Positions 24,549 to 33,638 of a DNA stretch of 39,938 nucleotides are shown here, piece after piece. The notes under the pieces are model-generated. The model saw only the letters and a program-made list of their open reading frames with translations. It was not told the DNA's origin and ran no database searches. Each line of letters begins with the position of its first letter. Positions within the stretch are counted from its first letter, which is position 1. Source of the DNA: Cyanobacteria bacterium GSL.Bin1 (GTDB taxonomy: Bacteria > Cyanobacteriota > Cyanobacteriia > Cyanobacteriales > Rubidibacteraceae); NCBI GenBank assembly GCA_009909085.1, contig JAAANX010000058.1, positions 1-39,938 on the forward strand. Direction: 5' to 3'. A program made the position numbers and the translations under genes.

Positions 24549-25025
24549 TTATTGCTCCTTCTCAAAAAACGATTCATCCACCTCATATCCCAACATTTGA
24601 CTAAACGCAATAATACGTCCATAACCGGAAACCTGTTGCTGCTGCAACCAATCGTAGAGCACAAAAACTTTTCTCATCACAAAAATTTCCAAAGCTTCCG
24701 GGTTAAATTGAATCCCTTCAGCACGACTAAATTGGTGCGGAACTAACATTGCCGTATAACGGGCGAGTTCCCCATTGCGCCAGTCGAGAAAGAAAATAAA
24801 CCAGGGATAAACCGTGTCCAGTCGTAAGAACCAAAGGCGAATTTCTGGAACTTCGGAAAGCTCACGCGGATCAGTGGGATCTCTAGGATAATCAAACTCA
24901 AATTGGAATTGTTGCTCGTATTCGGTTAGGGTTCCCGCGCTTAAAATGGGGTCGAGTTCCTTTTGGACAGGTGATAAGTCCAGGCGATCAATGCTATCTT
25001 GAGTTAACTTGATGGTTATGGTCAT
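24549..25025 (-). CDS. CRR6 family protein (DUF1817), NDH-1 assembly factor
   Basis: CRR6 helps assemble the NdhI-containing arm of the plastid and cyanobacterial NDH-1 complex. The 158-residue protein shows the family core: FEFDYPRDPTDPRELSEVPE, IRLWFLRLDTVYPWFIFFLD, then ARYTAMLVPHQFSRAEGIQF and NPEALEIFVMRKVFVLYDWL. There are no membrane segments, consistent with a stromal/cytoplasmic chaperone. It is a single gene. Functional assignment follows the plant and Synechocystis family members. Confidence 0.85.
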   Translation of the reverse strand: MTITIKLTQDSIDRLDLSPVQKELDPILSAGTLTEYEQQFQFEFDYPRDPTDPRELSEVPEIRLWFLRLDTVYPWFIFFLDWRNGELARYTAMLVPHQFSRAEGIQFNPEALEIFVMRKVFVLYDWLQQQQVSGYGRIIAFSQMLGYEVDESFFEKEQ

Positions 25026-25098
25026 CGTTGAAAAAATATCGGTGTCGTGAACTATCTTAGGACAAGACTGACAAGTAACGCTTAAAGCAAGAGGCGGT

Positions 25099-25977
25099 AT
25101 GGGGTTAAAGCAAAATTGGTTAATTTCTCTGGCAGCTTGCGCTGGAATGTGGAGTATTGCTGTACCCGCATCTCACGCACAAGCCCTGCTTCCACACACA
25201 TTAGAACCGAACTTTGAAAACTTAGAAGAACAAGGGTTAGCACTCGCACAAGATGCAGCCCAACTGGTGCGATTTCAACAGTATGATGCGGCATTGGCAC
25301 GCGCGAAAGTGGCAACACAACTTGCCCCAGAGGCTTATCAACCCTGGTTTATTTGGGGTAGCCTCGAGGCGAGAAACGAAAACCTGGAACAAGCCCTGAT
25401 AGCATTGAAAAAAGCCCATACACTGGCACCAGAAGAACCTCAAGTTTTATTTACCCTTGGTTCAGCCTATTTCCAACAAGGTGATTATCAACAAGCGCTG
25501 CAAGAATTAAAAGCGGGTTTAGAGTTAGAACCAGATTCCCCAGAAGCCTTGTTTGATATGGGGAATACTCACCTCAAACTGGGTCAATATGACAGCGCGA
25601 TCGCGTCTTATCAAAAATCAGCACAATTAGAGGCAGGATTTTGGCCAGCGATCAATAATATTGGGTTAATTGAATACGAACAGGGTAAAATTGCTGCAGC
25701 AATGGAAAAGTGGCGCACTGCCGCCGAAATTGCTGAGAATGCAACGGAACCGAAACTCGCGATCGCGGTAGCACTCTATGGACAAGGCAAGCAACAAGAG
25801 GCGATTAAAATGGCGCAAGCTGCCTTACGTTCCGACACTCGGTATGCTAACCTCGAATTTTTAGAAGAAAACCTCTGGGGAGAAAAATTACTCGCGGATA
25901 CAGAAGACTTTTTTACGTCTCCTCTAATGGAGTCAACCCTGAGCCGTTTACAGATCAACCCACCTGATTCAGAGTAA
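25099..25977 (+). CDS. Exported TPR-repeat protein
   Basis: The 292-residue protein has a signal peptide (residues 1 to about 28, WLISLAACAGMWSIAVPASHAQA). Then follow five to six tetratricopeptide repeats between about residues 50 and 245, for example PQVLFTLGSAYFQQGDYQQA and PEALFDMGNTHLKLGQYDSA. TPR arrays bind partner proteins; location in the periplasm or lumen is inferred from the signal. It lies 35 bases upstream of the topoisomerase gene. A role with photosystem or envelope assembly is common for such cyanobacterial proteins but is not shown here. Confidence 0.85.
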   Translation: MGLKQNWLISLAACAGMWSIAVPASHAQALLPHTLEPNFENLEEQGLALAQDAAQLVRFQQYDAALARAKVATQLAPEAYQPWFIWGSLEARNENLEQALIALKKAHTLAPEEPQVLFTLGSAYFQQGDYQQALQELKAGLELEPDSPEALFDMGNTHLKLGQYDSAIASYQKSAQLEAGFWPAINNIGLIEYEQGKIAAAMEKWRTAAEIAENATEPKLAIAVALYGQGKQQEAIKMAQAALRSDTRYANLEFLEENLWGEKLLADTEDFFTSPLMESTLSRLQINPPDSE

Positions 25978-26012
25978 ATTAAAGTCTCTCCACTTCTCGG
26001 TAGGTATTAGGA

Positions 26013-28499
26013 ATGGCAAAACAGTTAAATCTTATGGGTGGTAATCAAATTATTCCCACCGCTCTCCATACGGAGATGGAACAGTCCTATCTCGAATATG
26101 CGATGAGTGTGATTGTGGGACGGGCACTCCCGGATGTACGGGATGGTCTAAAGCCTGTCCATCGACGCATTTTGTACGCCATGCACGAGTTGGGCTTAAC
26201 GCCGGATCGACCCTTTCGCAAATGTGCCCGTGTGGTCGGGGATGTTTTGGGGAAATATCATCCCCATGGCGATCAAGCGGTGTACGATGCCTTGGTGCGG
26301 ATGGTGCAAGATTTTTCCTCGCGTTATCCACTCCTTTCTGGACATGGCAATTTTGGTTCTTTGGACAATGACCCACCGGCTGCCATGCGTTATACCGAAA
26401 CTCGCCTCGCCGCGATCGCGCAAGATGCTCTCCTCAATAATATTGGGGAAGCCACGGTAGATTTTGTCGGGAACTTTGACAACTCCCAACAAGAACCCGT
26501 AGTCCTCCCGGCGCAATTGCCCCTCCTATTACTCAACGGCTGTTCGGGAATTGCCGTGGGTATGGCAACGAATATCCCCCCTCATAACTTAGGAGAAGTG
26601 GTGGATGGGTTGATTAAACTCATTGATAAGCCCGATGTCCCCGATGAGAAGCTGTGGGAGTTGATTCCTGCCCCCGATTTCCCGACGGGGGGCGAGATTA
26701 TGGATGGGGAAGGTATTCACGATGCTTACCGTACTGGACGGGGTACGATTCGAGTCCGCGGCGTGGTTAAGGTAGAACAGCTCAATTTAGGCAAACGGAA
26801 GCGCGATCGGACTGCCCTGGTTGTGACCGAGTTTCCTTTCCAGGTGAATAAAGCTTCTTGGATTGAAAAAGTAGCGGAACTCGTCAACGCTGGGCGGATT
26901 GAAGGGATTGCCGATATCAGGGATGAAAGCGATCGCACAGGAGTGCGCGTCGTGATTGAGTTAAAACGGGATGCTTCAGCGGATAACGTTTTAGGGCAAC
27001 TCTACCACCAAACGGCGCTACAAACCAATTTTGGGACGATTATGCTTGCCCTGGTGAATAATACCCCTTGTCAACTGTCTTTGCGGGATTTACTAGAAAA
27101 TTTCCTTAGGTTTCGAGAAGAAACCCTGACCCGACAATATACGCACCAACTCGAAGTCGCACGCAAACGCTTACACCTTTCAGAGGGATTATTAGCCGCC
27201 CTCAACCATCTCGATGCGGTCATTGATATTCTTCGCAATGCCCCGGATGGGAGTACCGCGAAAGGGCAGTTACAGGTGCAGTTGGGCATTAGTGAGGAAC
27301 AGGGAGACTCTATTCTGGCAATGCCGATGCGCCGCCTGACAGGGTTAGAACGACAAAAATTAGAAGCGGAAGTCAATGACTTACGGGAAGAAATCAGCCG
27401 ACTTGAAACCCTATTATCGGATCGCCAGGAATTACTCAAAGCGTTGAAAAAAGAGCTGCGATCGCTGAAAAAACGGTATGGAAACGAAAGACGAACGCGC
27501 ATCGTTCCGGCTGCAAAATCGAAAAAAAATACGAGTCCTTCTCAATCCCAATCCGCTACCACCGAAAACCCCTCTCCTCCAACCGCTAAAACTCCTACTG
27601 CCCCTCCCGAATCGGCAATTCTGGAAATTACCCAACAAGGAAAAATTTATTGGTCTGAGGAGCCAACAACTGATAAAGGGAGCAAGAGTAAGGATTTTGT
27701 TGTTTTCCGCAGCCCATTAAATACAGAAAAGCCTTTAATCGCAATTACTGACTTTGGGAAAGCTTATAGCCTCAAAACAGATGCCATTCCTCCTGTTTAC
27801 GGGAAACAAAATGTCTCTTTAAATAAAGTTTTACAAGGCATTGCCAGTAAAACCGAAGAAAATCCCTTGTCTTATCTTCCTCTGCCGGAAAAAGATGTCA
27901 TTTTACTGACACAACAAGGGCGGATTAAGCGCTTGGCAGCATCAGAAATAGCCAGCATTGGGAATCGGGGCTTAAGTTTAGTCAAACTAAAAGAGCGCGA
28001 TCGCGCAGCCAATGTCTGTTTAACAGCAGAAGGAGAAGATGTTCTTCTGGCTACCTCTGGCGGGCGGATTCTGCGGTTTGCCGTCAATGATGAGCAAATG
28101 CCCCCAATGGGGCGCACTGCCCAAGGGAATTTAGCCACTCGCCTCCGTCAACAGGAACAGCCGGTGGGGTGTGTTTCTCTTTCTCCAGACGCATCGATTC
28201 TATTAGTCTCGCAACTGGGCTATGCCAAACGCATTCCCGTTACTGCAATCCGGCGAGGGAGTCGCGGAGATATTGGCACGCAAGGCTTACAATTTATCAA
28301 TAGCAGCGATCGCGTGGCAGGAATGGTCAGTGCTGAACCAGAAACCGCTGTGGTCAAGCTTTTAACGAATCAAGGACGTGTCTTTTCCCTACTCCTGAAA
28401 GAAGTGGCCTTTTGGGGTAAAGATGGGGTCGGCGATCGCGCCGTCAAACTGAAAGCAGAGGAAACGATTACCCAGCTCATTCCAATTTCTGACTTATGA
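26013..28499 (+). CDS. gyrA: Type IIA topoisomerase subunit A (GyrA/ParC type)
   Basis: This is the DNA breakage-reunion subunit of gyrase or topoisomerase IV. The catalytic tyrosine is Tyr127 in [11 protein letters not shown], preceded by [14 protein letters not shown] and [13 protein letters not shown] coiled-coil hairpin follows (about 430-490), then an unusual Ser/Thr/Pro/Lys-rich linker (about 500-535), then a beta-pinwheel C-terminal domain. A canonical GyrA box (QRRGGKG) is not evident in the pinwheel. This and the GDQAVYD sequence suggest the second cyanobacterial A subunit rather than the classical GyrA. The position of E. coli Ser83 is Gln88. It overlaps aroE by four bases. Confidence 0.88.
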   Translation: MAKQLNLMGGNQIIPTALHTEMEQSYLEYAMSVIVGRALPDVRDGLKPVHRRILYAMHELGLTPDRPFRKCARVVGDVLGKYHPHGDQAVYDALVRMVQDFSSRYPLLSGHGNFGSLDNDPPAAMRYTETRLAAIAQDALLNNIGEATVDFVGNFDNSQQEPVVLPAQLPLLLLNGCSGIAVGMATNIPPHNLGEVVDGLIKLIDKPDVPDEKLWELIPAPDFPTGGEIMDGEGIHDAYRTGRGTIRVRGVVKVEQLNLGKRKRDRTALVVTEFPFQVNKASWIEKVAELVNAGRIEGIADIRDESDRTGVRVVIELKRDASADNVLGQLYHQTALQTNFGTIMLALVNNTPCQLSLRDLLENFLRFREETLTRQYTHQLEVARKRLHLSEGLLAALNHLDAVIDILRNAPDGSTAKGQLQVQLGISEEQGDSILAMPMRRLTGLERQKLEAEVNDLREEISRLETLLSDRQELLKALKKELRSLKKRYGNERRTRIVPAAKSKKNTSPSQSQSATTENPSPPTAKTPTAPPESAILEITQQGKIYWSEEPTTDKGSKSKDFVVFRSPLNTEKPLIAITDFGKAYSLKTDAIPPVYGKQNVSLNKVLQGIASKTEENPLSYLPLPEKDVILLTQQGRIKRLAASEIASIGNRGLSLVKLKERDRAANVCLTAEGEDVLLATSGGRILRFAVNDEQMPPMGRTAQGNLATRLRQQEQPVGCVSLSPDASILLVSQLGYAKRIPVTAIRRGSRGDIGTQGLQFINSSDRVAGMVSAEPETAVVKLLTNQGRVFSLLLKEVAFWGKDGVGDRAVKLKAEETITQLIPISDL

Positions 28500-29356
28500 T
28501 TACCGGCAAAACAAAATTATTAGGGGTGATTGGCGATCCGGTGGAACATTCTTTATCGCCGGTGATGCATAATGCGGTGTTAAATCATCTTGGGTTAGAT
28601 TATGTTTATCTGCCGTTACCCGTGAAAAAAGGGGATTTAGAACGTGCCTTAGCCGGTTTTGCTGCCATTGATTTAGTGGGATTTAATGCCACCATTCCTC
28701 ATAAACAAGCAATTATTCCCCATCTCAATCGGATTACTCCAGAAGCGCAGCAAGTTGGCGCCGTGAATACCATTTGGCGCACGGCAACGGGTTGGGAGGG
28801 AACGAACACCGATGTCGATGGCTTTATTGCCCCTTTAAAGTCTCTCAATCAAAATTGGTCACAAATTACCCCAGTCATTCTCGGGAATGGCGGTGCAGCG
28901 CGAGCGGTGATTGTCGGTTGTGCCAAATTAGGCTGTCCCCAAATTGCTGTCGTGGGACGTAGTTTAGAAAAATTAGAACAATTTCAAGCCAGTTGGGACA
29001 AGACAGGGCTATCTGCCGACTTGAAAATCTATCTTTGGGAAGACTTACCTCGTTTAGTTTCGCAAACCCAGCTTTTAGTCAATACAACGCCTGTGGGAAT
29101 GTCTCCTCATAGTGAGACCTCCCCGGTAGAAGCAGCGGTTTTAAGGCAACTTCCCCCAGGCGCGATCGCGTATGATTTGATTTATACCCCACGACCGACG
29201 CGCTTTTTGCAACTGGCACAAGATACTAGGAGTGCAGTCATTTTCGATGGCCTAGAAATGCTCATTCAACAAGGAGCAGCCGCCCTCGAACTGTGGATAC
29301 AACAGTCTGTTCCCGTCGAGATCATGCGCTCAGCCCTAAACCAGTCAGCAGGTTAA
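28496..29356 (+). CDS. aroE: Shikimate dehydrogenase
   Basis: AroE reduces 3-dehydroshikimate with NADPH in aromatic amino acid synthesis. Family motifs are [17 protein letters not shown] for shikimate binding, [10 protein letters not shown] with the catalytic Lys, [15 protein letters not shown] with the catalytic Asp, [12 protein letters not shown] for [24 protein letters not shown] and [16 protein letters not shown]. The length of 286 is normal. It starts within the stop of the topoisomerase gene (ATGA), so its translation is coupled to it. Confidence 0.96.
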   Translation: MITGKTKLLGVIGDPVEHSLSPVMHNAVLNHLGLDYVYLPLPVKKGDLERALAGFAAIDLVGFNATIPHKQAIIPHLNRITPEAQQVGAVNTIWRTATGWEGTNTDVDGFIAPLKSLNQNWSQITPVILGNGGAARAVIVGCAKLGCPQIAVVGRSLEKLEQFQASWDKTGLSADLKIYLWEDLPRLVSQTQLLVNTTPVGMSPHSETSPVEAAVLRQLPPGAIAYDLIYTPRPTRFLQLAQDTRSAVIFDGLEMLIQQGAAALELWIQQSVPVEIMRSALNQSAG

Positions 29357-29386
29357 TAAATCTGGATTCAACTCCCCGCTTCTTAC

Positions 29387-29405
29387 CCAATCAAGGGCTG
29401 ATTGG
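29387..29405 (+). terminator. Weak hairpin after aroE
   Basis: CCAATCA pairs with TGATTGG around a five-base loop, 30 bases after the aroE stop. No T-run follows, so termination is only possible, not certain. Confidence 0.35.
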
Positions 29406-29497
29406 TGGATAATTAAAGCACAATTTCGTAATTTTCGCTACCTTTTTTCAGGGATTGTAAAAAAAATTTGCAAAACTTTACGATGATTGTTAAACTA

Positions 29498-29631
29498 CTT
29501 GTAGTAGAACCAAATTGTCCCATCTCCTGAACTGAGACGAACAGCAGCGTCAGGCGGTCTTGGTGCAACTTAGGTTTTCTCCTCCCAACGCAGCAAGCTA
29601 GACAAGCCAGCCCTCGTGGCTGGTTTTTTTG
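29498..29631 (+). ncRNA. Candidate free-standing small RNA of about 130 nt
   Basis: In the 413-bp gap after aroE, a promoter-like pair TTGCAA (29468-29473) and TAAACT (29491-29496) with 17-base spacing is followed by about 130 bases without a good reading frame. The stretch ends in a perfect intrinsic terminator. Two CU-rich, anti-Shine-Dalgarno-like stretches lie inside it (ATCTCCTGA near 29522 and TTTTCTCCTCCC at 29575-29586), with a small hairpin around 29537-29554. This is the usual build of a trans-acting small RNA that blocks ribosome binding. I cannot match it to a named family. The rest of the gap shows nothing else. Confidence 0.45.
29607..29630 (+). terminator. Strong intrinsic terminator ending the candidate small RNA
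   Basis: CCAGCC and GGCTGG form a stem with a five-base loop, followed by seven T residues. It stands 140 bases before the next gene, so it ends a transcript from upstream rather than serving the SDR gene. Confidence 0.88.
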
Positions 29632-29769
29632 TAACCTGAAATCCGGATAAGCTGGCAAATCATCTCCAATCAATTCCAGCCAAATTGAGCAATATCCCGT
29701 AAACGGTAGAAGGAGAAGGAACAGGAGTTGTTGAACGATAAGAACCCGATTGAAAGGGTCACGAAAATT

Positions 29770-30453
29770 ATGAGTCAATTAGTTTTAGTCACCGGCGTCA
29801 GTCAAGGATTGGGTCGCGCAATGACCGAAAATTTTATTGCCGAAGGCTGTATAGTGATCGGTTGCGCACGCAATGAAAGAGCAATTCAGGAACTCAATCA
29901 AACCTACGGCAAGCCGCATCATTTTACCGCGGTTGATGTGGCTGACGAAGGGCAAGTTCAACAATGGAAAGAGGCTGTCTTAGCTGAATATGACCCCCCA
30001 GAACTGTTAGTGAATAATGCTGCCTTGATTAATCAGTCCACCGAATTCTGGAATGTCCCCACAGCCGAATTTGACCAGATTATTGATGTCAATATTAAAG
30101 GGGTTGCCAATGTGATGCGGCAATTCTTACCGGCAATGATGGCAAAACAACGGGGAATTATTGTTAACTTTAGTTCGGGCTGGGGACGATCCACTTCCCC
30201 CCATGTGGTACCGTACTGTACGACAAAGTGGGCAATTGAAGGGTTAACCCGTGCCCTCGCCCAAGAATTACCCTCCGGGATGGCAGCGATTCCCTTAAAT
30301 CCGGGAATTATTCACACCGAAATGCTAGAAACCTGTTTTGGCAGTAGCGCTGCCAATTTTACGCCGGTTGATCAGTGGGTGAAAAAAGCGGTTCCTTTCT
30401 TATTAAAAATTAAACCCAATCAGAATGGTCAGCCTTTAACTGTTCCGGCTTAG
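29770..30453 (+). CDS. Short-chain dehydrogenase/reductase (SDR)
   Basis: This is a classical SDR of 227 residues. The NAD(P)-binding TGVSQGLGRA is at the N-terminus, NNAAL is the NAG-type motif, and the active site is Ser (VNFSSGWG) with YCTTK. The C-terminal PLNPGIIHTEML is typical. The frame is open 14 codons upstream, but the ATG at 29770 (MSQLVLVTGVSQGLG) puts the Rossmann strand at the start as in relatives. The substrate is unknown. The NTF2-like gene follows after a repeat-rich spacer. Confidence 0.92.
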   Translation: MSQLVLVTGVSQGLGRAMTENFIAEGCIVIGCARNERAIQELNQTYGKPHHFTAVDVADEGQVQQWKEAVLAEYDPPELLVNNAALINQSTEFWNVPTAEFDQIIDVNIKGVANVMRQFLPAMMAKQRGIIVNFSSGWGRSTSPHVVPYCTTKWAIEGLTRALAQELPSGMAAIPLNPGIIHTEMLETCFGSSAANFTPVDQWVKKAVPFLLKIKPNQNGQPLTVPA

Positions 30454-30474
30454 GGGTTTGGGAAGGGGTGACCA

Positions 30475-30545
30475 GGAGACAAAGAGACAAGGAGACAAGG
30501 AGAATAAAGAGAATTTTTTGGCCTGTTCCCTGTTGCCTATTCCCG
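30475..30545. repeat. Short tandem and dispersed repeats
   Basis: GAGACAAG-type units repeat in tandem (30477-30502) and are followed by a TTCCCTGTTGCCTATTCCC string, of which 13 bases recur at 2868-2880. Such strings are typical non-coding interspersed repeats of cyanobacteria. Confidence 0.55.
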
Positions 30546-30599
30546 ACTCCCTAAACCAATAATTTTGTACCTCACCCGCTTAGGAAGTGCTATAAAAAA

Positions 30600-30992
30600 A
30601 TGACTGAAGAAACACAAACTATTCTCGACGTGAATGATGCCTTCTATCGCGCTTTCGAGAAAAAAGATCTGACCTTGATGAATCAAACTTGGTGGCAAGG
30701 TGATGGCAGTATCTGCATTCATCCGGGTGGCAAAATGATTCAAGGCTGGGAAAACATTCGTTCCTCTTGGGAAAAAATTTTCCAAAACACGGATTATCTG
30801 GAAATCGATACCAACGTGATTGTCACCGAAGTCGATTACGCGATCGCGTATGTAGTGGTGATGGAAAATGTGACGCAAGTGCGCCGAGGCAGAAAGCTAA
30901 AAGCCCAATCCTTAGCGACCAATAGCTTTCGGAAAATGGCGCAAAAATGGTATCTCGTCCATCATCATGGCAGTCCCATTATGTCTTCTTAG
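30600..30992 (+). CDS. NTF2-like / SnoaL-type small protein
   Basis: This 130-residue protein has the cone-shaped NTF2-like fold. It starts with the helix ILDVNDAFYRAFEKKDLTLMNQTWWQGDG, then CIHPGGKMIQGWENIRSSW, and ends with beta strands WYLVHHHGSPI. Proteins of this pattern (DUF4440/SnoaL_3) are common but largely without known substrate. Its stop overlaps the stop of the convergent hydrolase gene by three bases. Confidence 0.85.
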   Translation: MTEETQTILDVNDAFYRAFEKKDLTLMNQTWWQGDGSICIHPGGKMIQGWENIRSSWEKIFQNTDYLEIDTNVIVTEVDYAIAYVVVMENVTQVRRGRKLKAQSLATNSFRKMAQKWYLVHHHGSPIMSS

Positions 30993-31918
30993 CCAGACGT
31001 GATTTGGGTTCGCAGTGGTTGCACAAATTCCTGGCAAGCTGTGGTAAAGGCAGTTGGCGATTCGTAGGGAAGAACATTACGTCCCGGGATCATTTTCGCT
31101 TCTCCATTGGGAAGAACCCGACAATAGTTAATCATTCGTTCTTCCGGAGATTCAACGGCACTGTCTCGACTAATACTTGAAGCCGCTTCTCCCATCAAAA
31201 CCAGCGTGGGTTGAGAAAGTTGCGCGATCACGCTTTCATAATTGCGACGCCAAAACCCAGCTAAAAACGAAAACACCGCATGACGAGTTTCGACATTTGC
31301 TGCCCCCGCTTGTAACATATCCAACCAGGGTTGATCCACATCCTCTGTCTTTTCAAATAACTGCCGCACCGAAAAAGACTGCAGAAAATTACGACGACGG
31401 GCATAACGGTAAAACAATCCTCCCAGCGGAGAGTTAAACAGATTCCATAGCAAGTTTTGTTGTCGCGATGTTTTTTCCTCAGTTATCAGCGACCAAGCTG
31501 GAGGTCCCCCCAAAATTAAACCGGCAACTCCTGGCGAAGGGTTAAATCCTAATAAAGACAGTGCAATGGGAAACGAAGCCCCTTGGACAATAAGGACCAC
31601 CGGCTTTTGAATGACCATTTCAATCAAGTCTTTTAATGGTTTGGCAAAATCTTCTGGGGTATAAGGCCTCCGAGGTAAGGCACTTTCCCCACAACCTAAT
31701 AAATCAGGATTATAAATTGTTTCTAATTCCCCCCGTCCTTGCCACTGCTGACAAAATCGATACCAAAATTTTCGAGATAAACCGACACCAATGGGATGAA
31801 TTAATAAAAGCGCGATTTCAGAGGTTTGATTTGTAGCCTGAGAGGACCAAACTTCATAAGCGCATCGATAGTGATCACTCATATAAAAATGAGTTTCTTG
31901 AGCGTCTTGAAATAGCAT
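30989..31918 (-). CDS. Alpha/beta hydrolase fold protein
   Basis: This 309-residue protein shows the alpha/beta hydrolase core: LLLIHPIGVGLSRKFW as the oxyanion strand, NPDLLGCGESALP, and LIVQGASFPIALSLLG at the nucleophile elbow. The elbow reads G-A-S-F-P, so the second glycine of GxSxG is missing. The late LVLMGEAASSIS and NVLPYESP may hold the acid and base regions, but a clear catalytic His is not obvious. It may be a weak or non-catalytic member. It is a single gene, convergent with the NTF2-like gene. Confidence 0.8.
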   Translation of the reverse strand: MLFQDAQETHFYMSDHYRCAYEVWSSQATNQTSEIALLLIHPIGVGLSRKFWYRFCQQWQGRGELETIYNPDLLGCGESALPRRPYTPEDFAKPLKDLIEMVIQKPVVLIVQGASFPIALSLLGFNPSPGVAGLILGGPPAWSLITEEKTSRQQNLLWNLFNSPLGGLFYRYARRRNFLQSFSVRQLFEKTEDVDQPWLDMLQAGAANVETRHAVFSFLAGFWRRNYESVIAQLSQPTLVLMGEAASSISRDSAVESPEERMINYCRVLPNGEAKMIPGRNVLPYESPTAFTTACQEFVQPLRTQITSG

Positions 31919-32196
31919 AATTGTATGATTGATGATTTATAATTTGTTAAAGAAGTGATCTCAACTGAGTGTTACACGGTTATCGAATTTTAATAGCAAT
32001 CTTCAATATAGAAAAGGCTAGAGGTTGAGCAATCAAGCCAAGTGAATTACCCAATCTCTAACCACTGAATTTTAACTAATTTTGATCAACGGTCCAAGCA
32101 GGCAAGGGTTCGTAGTCGAAACTCGATTCCGACCCTTGTGAACCCCGCACCAGAATCAAATTCCGGCATAATCTGCAACCGTAAAACGGAAAAAAA

Positions 32197-32616
32197 CTAC
32201 TGCTTTTTAATATCCCGCGCCATATTCCTAAACATATCTAAGCTGGAATCAGACTGACGACGCTCTTGAATTTTAGGATCGTCTTTTGCGGAATACATTT
32301 GCCCTTCTTGAGTTGTTTGCTCAGATGATTGTGAAGATTTTTCACTTTGGGTTTGAGGATTTTTTTGTTTAGAAAGAGACTTTTTCTCAAGCGAAGAAAC
32401 TTCCTCCACTTGTTCTCCACCTTCTGGATTTCCTACACTTTTTGGGAAACTTCTTTTAACCGTCCGAGACTGGCGCATATAGTCAATATCGCCGTAAGTT
32501 TTCGCGTCATCTGGGTCAAGAAAAAAGGTTTTTTGTTTTTCTCGTTTTGGTTTTTCCTTGTTTTCATTGTTATCGTCTGACTTACCGCCAAAGATCTTTT
32601 TAATAAATCCGACCAT
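32197..32616 (-). CDS. Conserved cyanobacterial disordered protein
   Basis: The protein has 139 residues. A short basic N-terminal helix (MVGFIKKIFGGK) may touch membranes. A conserved-looking core TFFLDPDDAKTYGDIDYMRQ plus SRTVKRSFPKS follows, then a long Ser/Gln/Lys-rich low-complexity tail and a final helix (SSLDMFRNMARDIKKQ). Related small proteins with an FLDxDDAKTxGDIDYMR core occur across cyanobacteria without known function. It is a single gene. Confidence 0.75.
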   Translation of the reverse strand: MVGFIKKIFGGKSDDNNENKEKPKREKQKTFFLDPDDAKTYGDIDYMRQSRTVKRSFPKSVGNPEGGEQVEEVSSLEKKSLSKQKNPQTQSEKSSQSSEQTTQEGQMYSAKDDPKIQERRQSDSSLDMFRNMARDIKKQ

Positions 32617-32723
32617 GAGTAATTATTCAGCCCCTAAAAACAGCAGTTCATATTGCTTAATCTTTTTTTAAGGTAACATAGTTTTGTTGACTAACGCAGC
32701 GAAACCCTATCTTTACGCGACTT

Positions 32724-33596
32724 ATGACTGACTCGGCTCTTAACTCTAATCCCCTTGCTTCCAGTGTCACCACAGATCTCCGTTTAGTGGTTTTAGACAT
32801 TGACGGCACAATTTCCGGGGAATCCAATGAAGTGAATCCGGGCGTAATTCATGCCTTACAAACGGTGAAAGAGCAAGGGATTCAAGTCGCGATCGCGACC
32901 GGACGGATGTATCGTTCTGCATTATACTTTGCTCAAGCCATTGGTGCCGATTTGCCGATTATTTGCTACAACGGCGCTTGGATTCAAAATGCAAAAACTG
33001 AAGAAACCCTCCGACATTTACCGGTTCCCAGGGAATTAGCACTGGAATTACTCGATTATTGTGAACATCCAGAACGGCGAGCCGATCTTGATGTGCATTT
33101 TTATCTCAATGATGAACTTTATGTACGGGAGATAACGGAAGATACGCGCTTATATATTGAACGCAGTCGCATTAAAGCAAACCCTGTAGGAGATTTGCGC
33201 AACATTCTAGAAGAACCGCCGACAAAAGTCCTGGCAATGAGTAGTAAGCCAGAGGTTACGAAAACTTTGCTTTCGACATTGCAACAACACTATTCCCGAG
33301 AAAAGTTATATTTGACCCAGTCGAATCCTTACTTTTTTGAAGCCTGTCATCCGGGCGCGAGTAAAGGGAAAGCAGTGCGTTATCTGGTAGAAGAGGTTTT
33401 GCATCTCGAAGCTAAAAATATGATCGCGATCGGAGATAATTTTAATGATCTCGAAATGCTGCAATACGCAGCAGTTGGGGTGGCGATGGGAGATGCACCA
33501 CCAGAAGTCAAAGCCCAAGCGGATTGGGTTGCCCCGGATGTAGAAACAGATGGGGTGGTTGCTGCTTTGGAAAAATTTATTCTTGGTAGATTGTAG
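32724..33596 (+). CDS. HAD superfamily Cof-type phosphatase
   Basis: This 290-residue HAD hydrolase belongs to subfamily IIB (Cof type), which dephosphorylates sugar phosphates and related metabolites. Motif I is VLDIDGTISG (nucleophile Asp), motif II is AIATGRMYRSA, the IIB cap is in the middle, motif III is the Lys in GASKGKAVRYL, and motif IV is IAIGDNFNDLEML. The start ATG gives a 20-residue lead before the first strand. It is a single gene, convergent with the RNA ligase-like gene. The substrate is unknown. Confidence 0.92.
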   Translation: MTDSALNSNPLASSVTTDLRLVVLDIDGTISGESNEVNPGVIHALQTVKEQGIQVAIATGRMYRSALYFAQAIGADLPIICYNGAWIQNAKTEETLRHLPVPRELALELLDYCEHPERRADLDVHFYLNDELYVREITEDTRLYIERSRIKANPVGDLRNILEEPPTKVLAMSSKPEVTKTLLSTLQQHYSREKLYLTQSNPYFFEACHPGASKGKAVRYLVEEVLHLEAKNMIAIGDNFNDLEMLQYAAVGVAMGDAPPEVKAQADWVAPDVETDGVVAALEKFILGRL

Positions 33597-33638
33597 ATAG
33601 ACTTCTGAGTCTTACCAGTAGTCAAACTAATCGTTAAG

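Noticed and set aside
29498-29631. Possible SRP (4.5S) RNA because of the TTCTCCTCCCAACGC stretch
   Set aside because: The stretch recalls part of 4.5S RNA, but the essential GGAAGGAAGCAGCC-type tetraloop region is absent, so the small RNA is left unnamed.
32103-32139. CAAGGG...CCCTTG inverted repeat in the spacer left of the HAD gene region
   Set aside because: The pairing is only six bases with a large irregular loop and no T-run; not distinctive enough to call.
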